Origin: Methanoregula sp.
GTDB lineage: Archaea > Halobacteriota > Methanomicrobia > Methanomicrobiales > Methanospirillaceae
Length of the DNA: 64,000 nucleotides
Reading direction: 5' to 3'
Assembly: GCF_028712425.1 (NCBI RefSeq)
Contig: NZ_JAQTQD010000014.1
Span: 1-64,000, forward strand
The translations under genes were made by a program, and so were the position numbers. Positions 43,255 through 52,275 of the stretch are shown here, piece by piece. Position 1 is the stretch's first letter. Each line of letters opens with the position of its first letter. The notes under the pieces were generated by a model that did not search any database, was not told the origin of the DNA, and was given only the letters and a program-made list of their open reading frames with translations.

Positions 43255-44945
43255 GGTCTCACCTTTGCCTCATACTCCTCCCTGAAGTACGCAAGCGTTG
43301 TCAGCACGGGATTGGGGGCAGTCTGCCCCAGGCCGCAGAGCGATGTGGCCGCGATGGTCTCGCAAACTTCCTGGAGGGTAGCGAGATCTTTTTTGGACGC
43401 CTTTCCTGCCTGGATCCGGTTGATGAGGAGGAGCGTGTGCTTGAGCCCCTCGCGGCAGGGCACGCACTTGCCGCAGGATTCCCCGGTGGCAAAGCCGGTG
43501 AAGTACCTGGCGATATCCACCATGTCCGTGTCTTCATCCATGACCACGATGCCACCGGAGCCCATGATACTCCCTGCCTTGTTGAGGGACTCGTAGTCCA
43601 CCGGCATGTCAAAGAGCCGCAGCGGGATGCAGCCTCCCGACGGCCCTCCGGTCTGTACGGCCTTCACCTTCTTTCCGTTCGCCCCGCCATTGCCGGCATC
43701 GAACACAATCGTCCTGATGGGCGTGCCGAGCGAGACTTCCACGAGTCCTACCCGGTCCACCTTGCCCACGAGCGAAAAGACCTTGGTGCCGGTATTTCCC
43801 TTTGCGCCGATCCCGGCGTACCAGCCGCTGCCATTGGCTACGATGGCCGGAACATTGCACCAGGTCTCGACATTATTGAGATCCGTGGGCTTGCCGAAGA
43901 GCCCGCCTTCCGGGTCGGTCAGCCGCGGGGGCCGGGGGTGTGGCCGGCCGGTTCTGCCCTCGATAGAAGCAACGAGCGCCGTCGATTCCCCGCAGACAAA
44001 CGCTCCCGCTCCCCGTGCGATCCGTATGTCGAACGAGAGACCGGTTCCCATGATATTCTCTCCGAGAATCCCGTACTCCCGGGCCTGCCCGATGGCCCTG
44101 CCGAGCCGTTCGATGGCGAGCGGGTACTCCGACCGGATGTAGATGAGACCGTGTCGTAAGCCCATGGCAAACGCCCCGATGATCATGCCCTCAATGAGCA
44201 TGTGGGGGTCGCTCTCCATCTCATTCCGGTTCATGTACGCGCCGGGGTCTCCCTCATCGGCATTGCAGACCAGGTACTTCTCTGCCCCGCCGGGTGCGTC
44301 CCGCGTTATCCGCCACTTCAGCCCCGTGGGGAACCCCGCTCCGCCTCTTCCGCGGAGCCCGGACTTCTCCACTTCTGCAATGATTGCCTCCGGTTCCATT
44401 CCGTGGAGGGCCTTCCACGCCGCGGCATATCCCCCGACCGCGAAATACTCGCCGATATCCTCCGGGTCGATGAAGCCGGCGTTGCGCAGGATCACCTTCC
44501 GCTGGGGGGCAAAGAAGGGAACGTCCTGGTAGAGCGGGATGGCATCGAATCCCTTCCCGTACTCCATGACAAAGCCAGTTACATGGTCCCATGCGGGGAC
44601 CCGGCAGAGTGCCTTATCTTCAGGCACCTTCCCGTTCAGGACTGCACGGACTATTGCGTCCGCATCCGCTTCTGTTACCTTGCGAAGGATTACCAAGGAT
44701 TTACCGGGCAGCGTTATGTTGACGAGCGGTTCCTCCCTGCAGTACCCGATGCAGCCGGTCTGGACGAGGTCGATCTCCGCCCCCTCCCGTGCAATGGCTT
44801 CCCTGAGGCGGTCATACACTTTCCGGCCACCAACGGCCGCCCCGCAGGTGGCAAGGCCCACGGCGATCCGGGGCTTGTCCGGTTTCAGCTTCTTTAGGCC
44901 GGTCGCCTGCAGCGCCTTCAGGTCTGCCTCCGCCTCAACTCTCAT
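43251..44945 (-). CDS. NuoF/HndC-like NAD(P)- and FMN-binding subunit
   Basis: A 564-aa flavin subunit. N-terminal thioredoxin-like 2Fe-2S domain with ATCGAAVGG and TGCIGYCREEPL, then the NADH- and FMN-binding core (SGLRGRGGAGFPTGLKW, CNADEGDPGAYMNR, GAGAFVCGESTALVASIEG). A SLBB region follows, and a 4Fe-4S site SCGKCVPCREGLKH closes the core. This is the layout of HndC and NuoF-type diaphorase subunits. It implies transfer of electrons to or from a soluble nucleotide. Start at 44945, overlapping the NuoE-like gene by 11 nt. Confidence 0.93.
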   Translation of the reverse strand: MRVEAEADLKALQATGLKKLKPDKPRIAVGLATCGAAVGGRKVYDRLREAIAREGAEIDLVQTGCIGYCREEPLVNITLPGKSLVILRKVTEADADAIVRAVLNGKVPEDKALCRVPAWDHVTGFVMEYGKGFDAIPLYQDVPFFAPQRKVILRNAGFIDPEDIGEYFAVGGYAAAWKALHGMEPEAIIAEVEKSGLRGRGGAGFPTGLKWRITRDAPGGAEKYLVCNADEGDPGAYMNRNEMESDPHMLIEGMIIGAFAMGLRHGLIYIRSEYPLAIERLGRAIGQAREYGILGENIMGTGLSFDIRIARGAGAFVCGESTALVASIEGRTGRPHPRPPRLTDPEGGLFGKPTDLNNVETWCNVPAIVANGSGWYAGIGAKGNTGTKVFSLVGKVDRVGLVEVSLGTPIRTIVFDAGNGGANGKKVKAVQTGGPSGGCIPLRLFDMPVDYESLNKAGSIMGSGGIVVMDEDTDMVDIARYFTGFATGESCGKCVPCREGLKHTLLLINRIQAGKASKKDLATLQEVCETIAATSLCGLGQTAPNPVLTTLAYFREEYEAKVRP

Positions 44946-45429
44946 GCTCCCTCCACCCGAATTCGGCAAGGATGGCCGGCAGATTCTCCGGAGTTGCGTA
45001 CCCGTAGAGATTCCCGTCCACCGAGAGGACTGGTGCCATGCTACAGGCGCCGAAGCAGCGGGCGATCGTGACCGTGAATTTGTTGTCCTCCGTGGTGACG
45101 GCAAACTTCCCGTCCTGCGCCATGCCCGTTTCGATCCCCAGGTGTTTCCCGAGAGCCGACAGCACCATTTCTGCGCCTTTGACGTGACAAGCCGTACCCA
45201 TGCAGACTGTGATCATATGCTCTCCGACCGGCTGGAGGGAGAAGAACGAGTAGAATGTCACGAGGCTGTAGAGCCGCGAGAGCCGGACGCCCAGCTTCTC
45301 TGACAGCATCACAAGGACATCGTGCGGGATGTACCCTTCCTGCTCCTGGACCTCTGAGAGGATTCCCAGTAGTCTCCCATCCGGCACATCGTAGCGTGCG
45401 ATAATTGCGTCTAATGCGTGTGAGTCCAT
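44935..45429 (-). CDS. NuoE/HndA-like 2Fe-2S subunit
   Basis: A 164-aa thioredoxin-like ferredoxin. Helical start (LDAIIARYDVPDGRLLGILS, EVQEQEGYIPHDVLVMLSEK), then the 2Fe-2S site CMGTACHVKGAEMVL and ARCFGACSMAPVLSVDG. Two ATGs compete (45432, 45429); GGAGG ends 5 nt before the second and only 2 nt before the first, so the second is chosen. It begins 31 nt after the cooS stop and forms a diaphorase with the NuoF-like product. Confidence 0.92.
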   Translation of the reverse strand: MDSHALDAIIARYDVPDGRLLGILSEVQEQEGYIPHDVLVMLSEKLGVRLSRLYSLVTFYSFFSLQPVGEHMITVCMGTACHVKGAEMVLSALGKHLGIETGMAQDGKFAVTTEDNKFTVTIARCFGACSMAPVLSVDGNLYGYATPENLPAILAEFGWREHES

Positions 45430-45460
45430 CATGTCCTCCGAAAAATGACAGATGGGGAGA

Positions 45461-47350
45461 TTAGATCTTGAGTGCCGCACGCTTCCGGTTGATCTCGGCT
45501 TCCAACAGGTCGGCGGCTTTCAGCGGGTCCGGCTCCACGGCGAAACAGGCGTTCGTGATGCCCTGGAGCTGGGCGGCCAGCAGGGTCGTCACGTTCGCGC
45601 TGCCGAAGATCTTGGGCGGGATCCCGAGCACCACGTAGACTCCGGATGAGACGAAGTACGTGCCGATAGAGATGGCCTTCTGGGAGTACCATTCGGGAGC
45701 GGCCCCGCAGACCGGCAGGTCGCCGATGCCCACGCCAAGCTCGTTTGCCACATGGGCGGCAAGGACCAGAATGCGGGAGTTGTCCACGCAGGATCCCATG
45801 TGGAGGACCGGCGGGATCCCGAGCGCCTTGCAGACCGCCTTCAGCCCGTCTCCGGCCAGGTCCGCCGCCTCCGGCACGAGGAGGCCGTTCTTGCCGCTCG
45901 CGATGGCGGCGCAGCCGGTCTCGACCACGAGGATATTGCGTTTGATGAGGGCCCGGGCAAGCGTGATGTGCCCGTAGTCCTGCTTGATCTTCGGGTTGTT
46001 GCAGCCAACGATGCCGACAACCCCCCTGATCTTACCGGCAACGATGGCGTCGATGAGCGGTTTGTACGTGCCTCCGAGGGCTTTTCTGATAGTCTCCTCG
46101 GAGAAACCGGCCATCATGTCGATGGGTTTTGCCGGGATCCGGACCCGGGCCGGGTTCCGGTTCGGGAAGTTGTCGATGGCGAGGGTGACGATCTCCTTTG
46201 CGGTGTCGTAGGCATTCTCCGGCCGGAACTCCTTGAAGACCGCGCCGGGGATCTTAGTCTTGACGCTCGTTGTCACGACTTTCGTGTGGTAACAGGAGGC
46301 CGTCTGCGGGAGCGAGGGGAAGATGCACTGGTAATCGACCACCATCGCTTCGAGGGCTCCCGTTGCGATCGCGAGCTCCTGGTCAAGGAACGTTCCGGCG
46401 ACCGGAACCCCGCGGCGCATCAGCAGCTCGTTGCCCGTGCAGCACATCCCGACCAGGTTGATGCCCTTTGCCCCTTTCTCTGTTGCCCGCTTCACGAGCG
46501 CAGGGTCGGCGGCCGCCTTGACGATCATCTCCGAGAGGATCGGGTTATGCCCGTGCATAGCGATGTTGACTTTGTCTTTACTCAGGACGCCGAGGTTGGC
46601 CCGGGTCTTAATCGGCTTTGGGGTGCCAAAGAGGATGTCGGAGCACTCGGTCGCGATCATCGAGCCGCCCCAGCCGTCGGCAAGCGAGACCCGCATCGCA
46701 TGCAGGAGGATGTTGGTGTACTCAGCGTCCACACCCATGTGGACGCGGTGCATGCCTTCCACGATTTCGCGATCCACGCCCCGCGGGACGATGCCGAGTT
46801 TCTTCCAGACCTCCTGCGTCTTTGCCGGGGCCCTTCCAGCCATCTGGAGTTTTCCTTTTGCAGTGCCGAACTCCTCCAGGAACGCGTGGGCGAGCTCCTT
46901 TGCGATCTCCTCCTTCTTGCGCTTGCCGGTCTTGATGCCATACTCGGCAGCTACGGCTGCAAGCTTGGCTTCGTCAGTGATCTGGTAGCCCTGCGACCGT
47001 CCCTCCGCGGTCTCGAGCATCACCTCCACGACCTCGCGGCCATGGTCCGAGTGGGCCGCTGCGCCCGTGGCAAGGTCGTCGAGCAGGTTCCGCGCCACGA
47101 TGGTGTCGGCATCGGCCCCGCAGACACCCCGTGTCGGTTTCTTGCCAAACGGCTCGATCCGGCACGGCCCCATGGCGCAACGGTTGCAACAGACCCCAAG
47201 CGCCCCAAAGCCGCACTGCGGCTGCTGGTCCGCGAGCCGGTCCCACGCGGTGGTGAGCCCGTCGTCAATTGCCTTTTCGATGATCTCCTGGTCGGTCGCG
47301 TCGAGCGCTCGTGCTGCTGCAATTTTTTTCCTTTCAGATGAATCGTACAT
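45461..47350 (-). CDS. cooS: Nickel CO dehydrogenase catalytic subunit, CooS
   Basis: Monofunctional [Ni-4Fe-4S] CO dehydrogenase, 629 aa, converting CO and water to CO2, two electrons and two protons. Cluster B/D cysteines occur in QCGFGALGVCCNRCAMGPCR; conserved segments include GHNPILSEMIVKAAADPALV, LVGMCCTGNELLMRRGVPV, GVVGIVGCNNPKIKQDYGHI and VLHMGSCVDNSRI. This is the bacterial-type CooS, not the larger CdhA of the acetyl-CoA decarbonylase complex native to methanogens. It follows the ferredoxin gene in an operon of six. Confidence 0.96.
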   Translation of the reverse strand: MYDSSERKKIAAARALDATDQEIIEKAIDDGLTTAWDRLADQQPQCGFGALGVCCNRCAMGPCRIEPFGKKPTRGVCGADADTIVARNLLDDLATGAAAHSDHGREVVEVMLETAEGRSQGYQITDEAKLAAVAAEYGIKTGKRKKEEIAKELAHAFLEEFGTAKGKLQMAGRAPAKTQEVWKKLGIVPRGVDREIVEGMHRVHMGVDAEYTNILLHAMRVSLADGWGGSMIATECSDILFGTPKPIKTRANLGVLSKDKVNIAMHGHNPILSEMIVKAAADPALVKRATEKGAKGINLVGMCCTGNELLMRRGVPVAGTFLDQELAIATGALEAMVVDYQCIFPSLPQTASCYHTKVVTTSVKTKIPGAVFKEFRPENAYDTAKEIVTLAIDNFPNRNPARVRIPAKPIDMMAGFSEETIRKALGGTYKPLIDAIVAGKIRGVVGIVGCNNPKIKQDYGHITLARALIKRNILVVETGCAAIASGKNGLLVPEAADLAGDGLKAVCKALGIPPVLHMGSCVDNSRILVLAAHVANELGVGIGDLPVCGAAPEWYSQKAISIGTYFVSSGVYVVLGIPPKIFGSANVTTLLAAQLQGITNACFAVEPDPLKAADLLEAEINRKRAALKI

Positions 47351-47374
47351 GGTTTTTCCCTCCTTTCCCTCGTT

Positions 47375-47977
47375 TTACAGTCCTGCCAGTTCTTCCATGA
47401 TCGCCCGGAACGCCCGGATATTCGGCGGCAGAGCGGTGACCTCGGCGCCTTTTCCCTCGGCAAGCACGAGCCGGGTCGTGAAGTCCTTCCGGCTCGTGCG
47501 GACGAGGTCGTTTGCATCCCCGAACTCCAGCGCCCCGGTCTTGCAGGCCCAGGCACAGGCAGGAATCAGCCCCTCCTTCTGCCGCTCAAGGCAATTGTCG
47601 CACTTGGCGTTCACCTCGCGGTCCGTGTCCAGCTGGCGCACGGGACCAAAGCGGATGATCCCGAAGGGGCATGCCATGGCGCAGACGGCGCACCCGATGC
47701 ACCGTGCGTACGCCATCCCGACTGAACCCGAGGCGTTGTCCCGCACCAGCGCTCCTGTAGGGCAAACCTGCATGCAGGGCGCCGGGTCACAGTGCCGGCA
47801 CCGGTTGGGGAAGGTCTTATAGCCCGGCCCAGTCTCAACGAAGATGCGGGGCTGCGACTTCTTCTTCTCGGTGACAGCGCCAAGGATGTTCTTGTTCTCC
47901 GCGTGCTCGACCGCACACGCAACCTCACAGTGCCTGCACCCTATGCAGAGTTCAGGCCGCACAAATACCGTTTTCAT
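47375..47977 (-). CDS. cooF: CooF-like polyferredoxin
   Basis: A 200-aa electron-transfer protein carrying four 4Fe-4S motifs, starting LCIGCRHCEVACAVEH, then CRHCDPAPCMQVCPTGAL, CIGCAVCAMACPFGII and CDNCLERQKEGLIPACAWAC. This is the DMSO-reductase-B/CooF layout that accepts electrons from CooS. First gene of the CO operon; on the minus strand CATATATATT some 90 nt upstream could be the TATA box, and GGAGG lies 8 nt before ATG. Confidence 0.92.
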   Translation of the reverse strand: MKTVFVRPELCIGCRHCEVACAVEHAENKNILGAVTEKKKSQPRIFVETGPGYKTFPNRCRHCDPAPCMQVCPTGALVRDNASGSVGMAYARCIGCAVCAMACPFGIIRFGPVRQLDTDREVNAKCDNCLERQKEGLIPACAWACKTGALEFGDANDLVRTSRKDFTTRLVLAEGKGAEVTALPPNIRAFRAIMEELAGL

Positions 47978-48358
47978 CCACCATGCCTCCAGTCATTGCT
48001 CGTAACAAAAGGGGCAGGTCCCCTGCCCGTAGTGTGATCAAACGACCATTTACGGACTGGGAATATATATGTCTTATTATGTGGGCTCCCGGTCGAAAAA
48101 GGGCCGGACCTGGGCAAGATGACATCCCGAAAAAACAACTGAAGATAACCAGATACCGAGAGAATAGTTCTATTGGTTTCTCCATCGATAACCAGCGCGT
48201 GCTCTCAGCGGGCCGCTGGAACAGATTACTGCCCGCAAACCTCCGGCAAGATACATTAGAGTGCCCGTCCCTAGAAAGATAAGGGAGATAAACAAATCAG
48301 GGTCTTCAATGGCAACATAGACGCTGAGTACGATTCCATGAACGAACTGAAGGCTCTG
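47978..48358. other. Gene-free spacer with CO-operon promoter
   Basis: No gene seen. Near 48063-48076 the minus strand holds a CATATATATT box that is a candidate promoter of the CO operon. The rest has no recognisable structure. Confidence 0.5.
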
Positions 48359-48868
48359 TCATACCTTGCACGATTTTACCAGGCTGCCGATCTTGTTCCC
48401 AACCTTTTTTGCTTTCTCCAGCGCTTCCTTATCGGAAAGCACATCCCCGGCATGATACCCGTTCCCCTTGACGGACCCTAGCGATGAAAATTCGTGCGTA
48501 CTCAGGATCCCTTCAAGCGTCTGGATCGTCCGTGTCGCACCCTTCTGTGCCTGTACAGCGACTGTAACACCCTGCCTCCCCGCCAGTTTCCGGTCATGGT
48601 AGAGGGAGTATGTTCGGTCAATGAAATTCTTGATCTGGCCGCAGACATCGTAATAGTAGGTCGGCGATCCGATGACGAGCACATCGCAGGCCAGCACTTT
48701 ATTGATGATCTTCTCCCAGTCATCGTTTTTGATTACGCACCACTTCATCTCCTTACATTTCTCACAGCCGAGACAGGGATGGATCTTCTTTCCTGCAAGC
48801 GAGATGAACTCTGTCTTGATCGCGTCGCCTTTGCATTGTTCGAGAAAGCCGGGTGGCTTCCGGTCGTA
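48359..48868 (-). pseudogene. Flavodoxin/NADPH-dependent FMN reductase-like, 5' end missing
   Basis: An open frame from an in-frame TGA (48869-48871) encodes LEQCKGDAIKTEFISLAGKK, IHPCLGCEKCKEMKWCVIKN, VLVIGSPTYYYDVCGQIKNF and ending LVKSCKV, the central and C-terminal part of an iron-sulfur flavoprotein or NADPH-dependent FMN reductase. The N-terminal FMN-binding GSPR strand is absent, and no start codon suits the Cys-rich part. A start at MKWCV would give a 129-aa piece lacking the Cys pair. It looks like a 5'-deleted gene. Confidence 0.7.
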
Positions 48869-49150
48869 TCATTCGACTGCCTGATCGATGCGAATATCGA
48901 TCCGGTTGAGGTGACGATAAACAAGTGATTTTTTTAAATCTGCGGCAGGATTGATCCTGTTCTTGATTATTACCATAAATTCAATGTCTTGTATTCGGAT
49001 AATCATAGGTATGGACGTACATTTTTGTGCACATTACCGGGAAATGCAATGCCCCCCACGAACCGGTTCTGCCGGGAATGTGACAAAGCAGGGATCGCGT
49101 GTGATGCACTGTAGGCGCGAGTCGTGGCATTATCAGAATCCCGACAGGGA

Positions 49151-49450
49151 ATGGCAGTCCCGTTACTTGGAACACGGGCCGTGCTTTACCCCAACCCGAA
49201 AAACCCTGATATCGTTCATCTGAAGATCAACGCACGATGGGGGCTCCCCAAGGAAGATTTCCTCCATTTCATAGCAACGGATTCAGCACAGATGGGCCGG
49301 AAAGATGAGCGACTGAAAAGAAGTGCTTCGCCCAGTATGACACGACAGGAACCGTATGTGCAGGCAATTGTTGCAGCTATTGAGTGTGAGATCATTCCTG
49401 AGATCGCGGCCGTGCGGCGGGTTCAGCAGGATACTTCGGAATACTTATAA
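49151..49450 (+). CDS. Hypothetical protein, 99 aa
   Basis: From MAVPLLGTRAVLYPNPKNPD the frame has mixed composition, including RQEPYVQAIVAAIECEIIPE in the second half. No family recognised. Its position near the tRNA and in a gene-poor strip makes it uncertain; a second start upstream (49124, TTG) is possible. Confidence 0.35.
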   Translation: MAVPLLGTRAVLYPNPKNPDIVHLKINARWGLPKEDFLHFIATDSAQMGRKDERLKRSASPSMTRQEPYVQAIVAAIECEIIPEIAAVRRVQQDTSEYL

Positions 49451-49636
49451 TGATCCGGCCCGGGCCCTGGGAAAAACCGACCTTCAAATTCGCATTCAGG
49501 CTGCCTTTTCTGGGCCCATATGGAGTAAAACAGGTGGCTAAAGTTGTTTTGGAAAAAGTCAATAGAAATCCTAAAATCGACTAATTTGGAGCTATTTTGG
49601 AGAAAATAGCACAATTTGGCCGTTTTACGCTCGGCA

Positions 49637-49709
49637 TACCCCCGACCAGATTCGAACTGGTGTCGCCGGATCCAAAGTCCTGCATGATTGACCGCTACAC
49701 TACGGGGGT
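49637..49709 (-). tRNA. tRNA-Gln (anticodon TTG)
   Basis: On the minus strand a cloverleaf starts ACCCCCG and ends CGGGGGT plus discriminator A, with a perfect 5-bp T-arm ACCAG-TTCGAAT-CTGGT. The anticodon loop CTTTGGA gives anticodon TTG. The anticodon stem CAGGA/TCCGG has an A-G mismatch at its second pair. CCA is not encoded. The acceptor is right for a GatDE substrate. Its 3' 17 nt are copied at 32896-32912. Confidence 0.9.
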
Positions 49710-49807
49710 GGGTGTCAGGCAAATTTCCCGTCAGGAAAATTTGTGCTAATGATGTTGGCGCCGGAGATATTAAAGTCAGCACGGCATGCGGAAAAAGAAG
49801 GGGCCGG

Positions 49808-50272
49808 TCAGGACCCGATCATGATATCGGCACGAGGTTTTTCATGGGGCTTCTTTGCAGGCTCCTTGTGTTCTGCTGCAGGAGCTGCCTCGGCCGGCTT
49901 GTGCGGGGAGTGAGCGGGTTCTTCGGCTTTGGTCTGCTTAGGCAGCCGGGCCAGGATCTCCCTGCTCACCTTGATCTGCTCTTTCATGAGGGAACTGAGC
50001 TCGGCAAGAATGGTGTTCTGTGCCTGGAGTGCTGCGGCAAGCTCATGACCTGAGGGGCTGTCGGTCACCGGCTCCGGGTTGAGAGCCTGTTGTTTCTTGA
50101 TGAACTCCCCGCGCCGTTTCCAGATCTTGCTGATGCTGTCAATGCCTTTCTTCCGGGTGGGGAAGGCCTCACGGTAGCGCTCGTAAAATTCGTGGCTGTC
50201 ACTGCACTGGATGACAAGATCGATCTCGGCATCATCGATCTTCTCGTATTTTCGCTTCTGGACACGGGGCAT
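49808..50272 (-). CDS. Hypothetical coiled-coil protein, 154 aa
   Basis: N-terminal half MPRVQKRKYEKIDDAEIDLV then HEFYERYREAFPTRKKGIDS and SISKIWKRRGEFIKKQQ looks like a small helical DNA-binding or adaptor domain. The middle is a coiled coil (HELAAALQAQNTILAELSSL) and the end an Ala/Pro/Glu/Lys-rich disordered tail. No family recognised. ATG at 50272 is preferred over the TTG at 50329. Confidence 0.7.
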   Translation of the reverse strand: MPRVQKRKYEKIDDAEIDLVIQCSDSHEFYERYREAFPTRKKGIDSISKIWKRRGEFIKKQQALNPEPVTDSPSGHELAAALQAQNTILAELSSLMKEQIKVSREILARLPKQTKAEEPAHSPHKPAEAAPAAEHKEPAKKPHEKPRADIMIGS

Positions 50273-51360
50273 GGTACTCTCGTAGTATGTCGTCAGGCAT
50301 GCTAAAAAAGAATTGTGGTTGAAATCCAATTCATTTCAGTACCCTGACAGATTAAATACCAGAATTAGAGTTGAATAAAAAAACAAAGGCTGAAAATTGT
50401 GTTTTCAGACAATTCTGATACAATATCTAATCATAAAAGATGAAATAATGGAAAGTTTTTCGAAGATAATTGAATTTCCGATTTTTCTAATTTATTGTTA
50501 TAATGAGAGAATATGGAAATATTCGATTTATTCAGAAATTTTCTGTTTCATCCAGAAAGGAAAGAGATCTGGAAAATTTCAGAAATCCGCCTCGATTGCA
50601 GATTCGATACCATGAATATCATTAATGGATTAGTGAAACCGCCAAAAATATCCAATATTTCCATTTTATGAGATGAAATTATATGATTGGAAAAGAATAG
50701 TTTTCTATTTTTCGATGGGAAAGAAGAGGATTAGCCAACAATCATTTCGAAATGCAGCGCGGTGAATGAGGAGGACGTACTGCCGCAACAAGCAGGATCC
50801 ATGAATTATCCAATGGATTGGAATATTTTAAAAAGTCGATTTTTTAAAGACACAGATTATTATTCGAATTAATTTCTGATTTCAAATTTTCATCGAAAAT
50901 ACAGATAATTGGAAAAAAAATGGAAATTCAAACTTGTCACGACTGTAATTGGATATCTGAAAAAATCGACAATTACTCTGATGACAAAATCAGGAACAGC
51001 ATAAAAACTTGATTTGGGCTGCTGTAATTTTCTCCAATTTTTCCAAAAAGAGGTTGGCAGGGACACCATAACCCGGGCTGGTATGCTGCACAGTGGCCAG
51101 GCAAAAGAGATACCCAATGGGTACAGTACTGCACTCCAATAAGGCTGGATGGATTCGTACTATTCCCCATGTGCCAGCATCCCCATGAGGGAGCTTACCA
51201 ATGAATCCCCTCAGCGGTAACCTGAAATCCCGTATATGCTGCCCGATATTCCCCACAGGGTCATTTTTGCCGCAGAATGGTATACCAACAGACCCGTTTT
51301 ATGTATAGCAATATATGGTTTATAAGAAGAATGAAATCAAAAAAGGAGCCCGAATCAGGC
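50273..51360. other. AT-rich gene-poor strip (about 1.1 kb)
   Basis: No convincing gene. The sequence is AT-rich with several poly-A/T blocks and recurring GGAAAAT/ATTTTCC-like words. Two short frames (50397-50615 and 50890-51117) have skewed composition and are not supported. It lies downstream of the XerA-like gene. Confidence 0.5.
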
Positions 51361-52275
51361 TTATTCGTTGGAGCCGGAGAGAGGGAAGTATTGCTGGTAG
51401 ACCTGCCGGCGCTCGTCGATATCGGTGTGCAGGTAGATCTCCGTTGTCTTGATGGACGTGTGACCGAGGTTCTCCTGGACCACCCGGAGGTTCTTGGAGC
51501 GTTTATATAGCTCGCTGGCATAACTGTGACGGATCTTGTGCGGCGTAATCCCTGATGGGGCATAATGCTTGAAGATGTGCTGGATAGCACGGGAGGAGAT
51601 ATGCTTGCCCTGCTGCCCGATAAAAAGGGGGCCGCTGGTGCGGGTGCCGATAAATACCAGGATCTCGGCAAGCGTATCCTCGTCAACGAAGACAAGACGC
51701 ATTTTGTCTCCTTTTCCCCTTATCCGGATCGTATGCTCGTCGAAATCAATATCCTCGATGTTCATATTGCAGAGCTCAGAGACACGGACACCGGTGGCGT
51801 AGATGGTCCGGACAATGAGCTTGTCTCGGAGATCATCAATGGAGTCGATGAGACGGAGGACCTGGTTGTGTTTCAGATATTTTATCTCCTGCTGCTTGAT
51901 CCGGGGACGATCGATTCCAGTCAGCGGGTTGGTACTGACCACGCCCTGTGTTGAGAGATACCGGTAAAATGAGCTCAGGGTCGAGATGATCCGGTGAAAA
52001 GTCTTGGGCTTGTAGGTCTGCATCGATGAGACAAAAGCAAGAAAATCATTGACCATAACAGGTGTGACATCAACGGATGTATCCAGGCGGGCATTCTCGA
52101 AGTCTTTCCAGTGGAAGACGAGCTTTGTCACATCCATATTCCTCCGGAGCCAGACATAGTAGCCAAAATGCCGGATTACCTGTTCGTAACTTTCAAGAGT
52201 CCGCGGGGAGTAGTTCCGCATCCGCAGGTAATTCCGGTAGCTCCTGAGCCATTCCGAAAAATACCCGTTTTCCAT
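51361..52275 (-). CDS. xerA: Tyrosine recombinase, XerA-like
   Basis: Archaeal XerC/D-type site-specific recombinase, 304 aa. The N-terminal SAM-like core-binding domain has NYSPRTLESYEQVIRHFGYY. Catalytic residues: Arg in TGVRVSELCN, His-x-x-Arg in ITPHKIRHSYASEL, His in ENLGHTSIKTTEIYLHTD and the nucleophilic Tyr close after it. It probably resolves chromosome dimers, but could also be the integrase of a local element. It lies 1.6 kb from the tRNA-Gln and 3 kb from the second AT-rich strip. Confidence 0.92.
   Translation of the reverse strand: MENGYFSEWLRSYRNYLRMRNYSPRTLESYEQVIRHFGYYVWLRRNMDVTKLVFHWKDFENARLDTSVDVTPVMVNDFLAFVSSMQTYKPKTFHRIISTLSSFYRYLSTQGVVSTNPLTGIDRPRIKQQEIKYLKHNQVLRLIDSIDDLRDKLIVRTIYATGVRVSELCNMNIEDIDFDEHTIRIRGKGDKMRLVFVDEDTLAEILVFIGTRTSGPLFIGQQGKHISSRAIQHIFKHYAPSGITPHKIRHSYASELYKRSKNLRVVQENLGHTSIKTTEIYLHTDIDERRQVYQQYFPLSGSNE

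Noticed and set aside
48494-48928. Plus-strand 144-aa frame across the flavodoxin-like fragment
   Set aside because: Antisense shadow; the minus strand carries clear flavodoxin and CxxC motifs.
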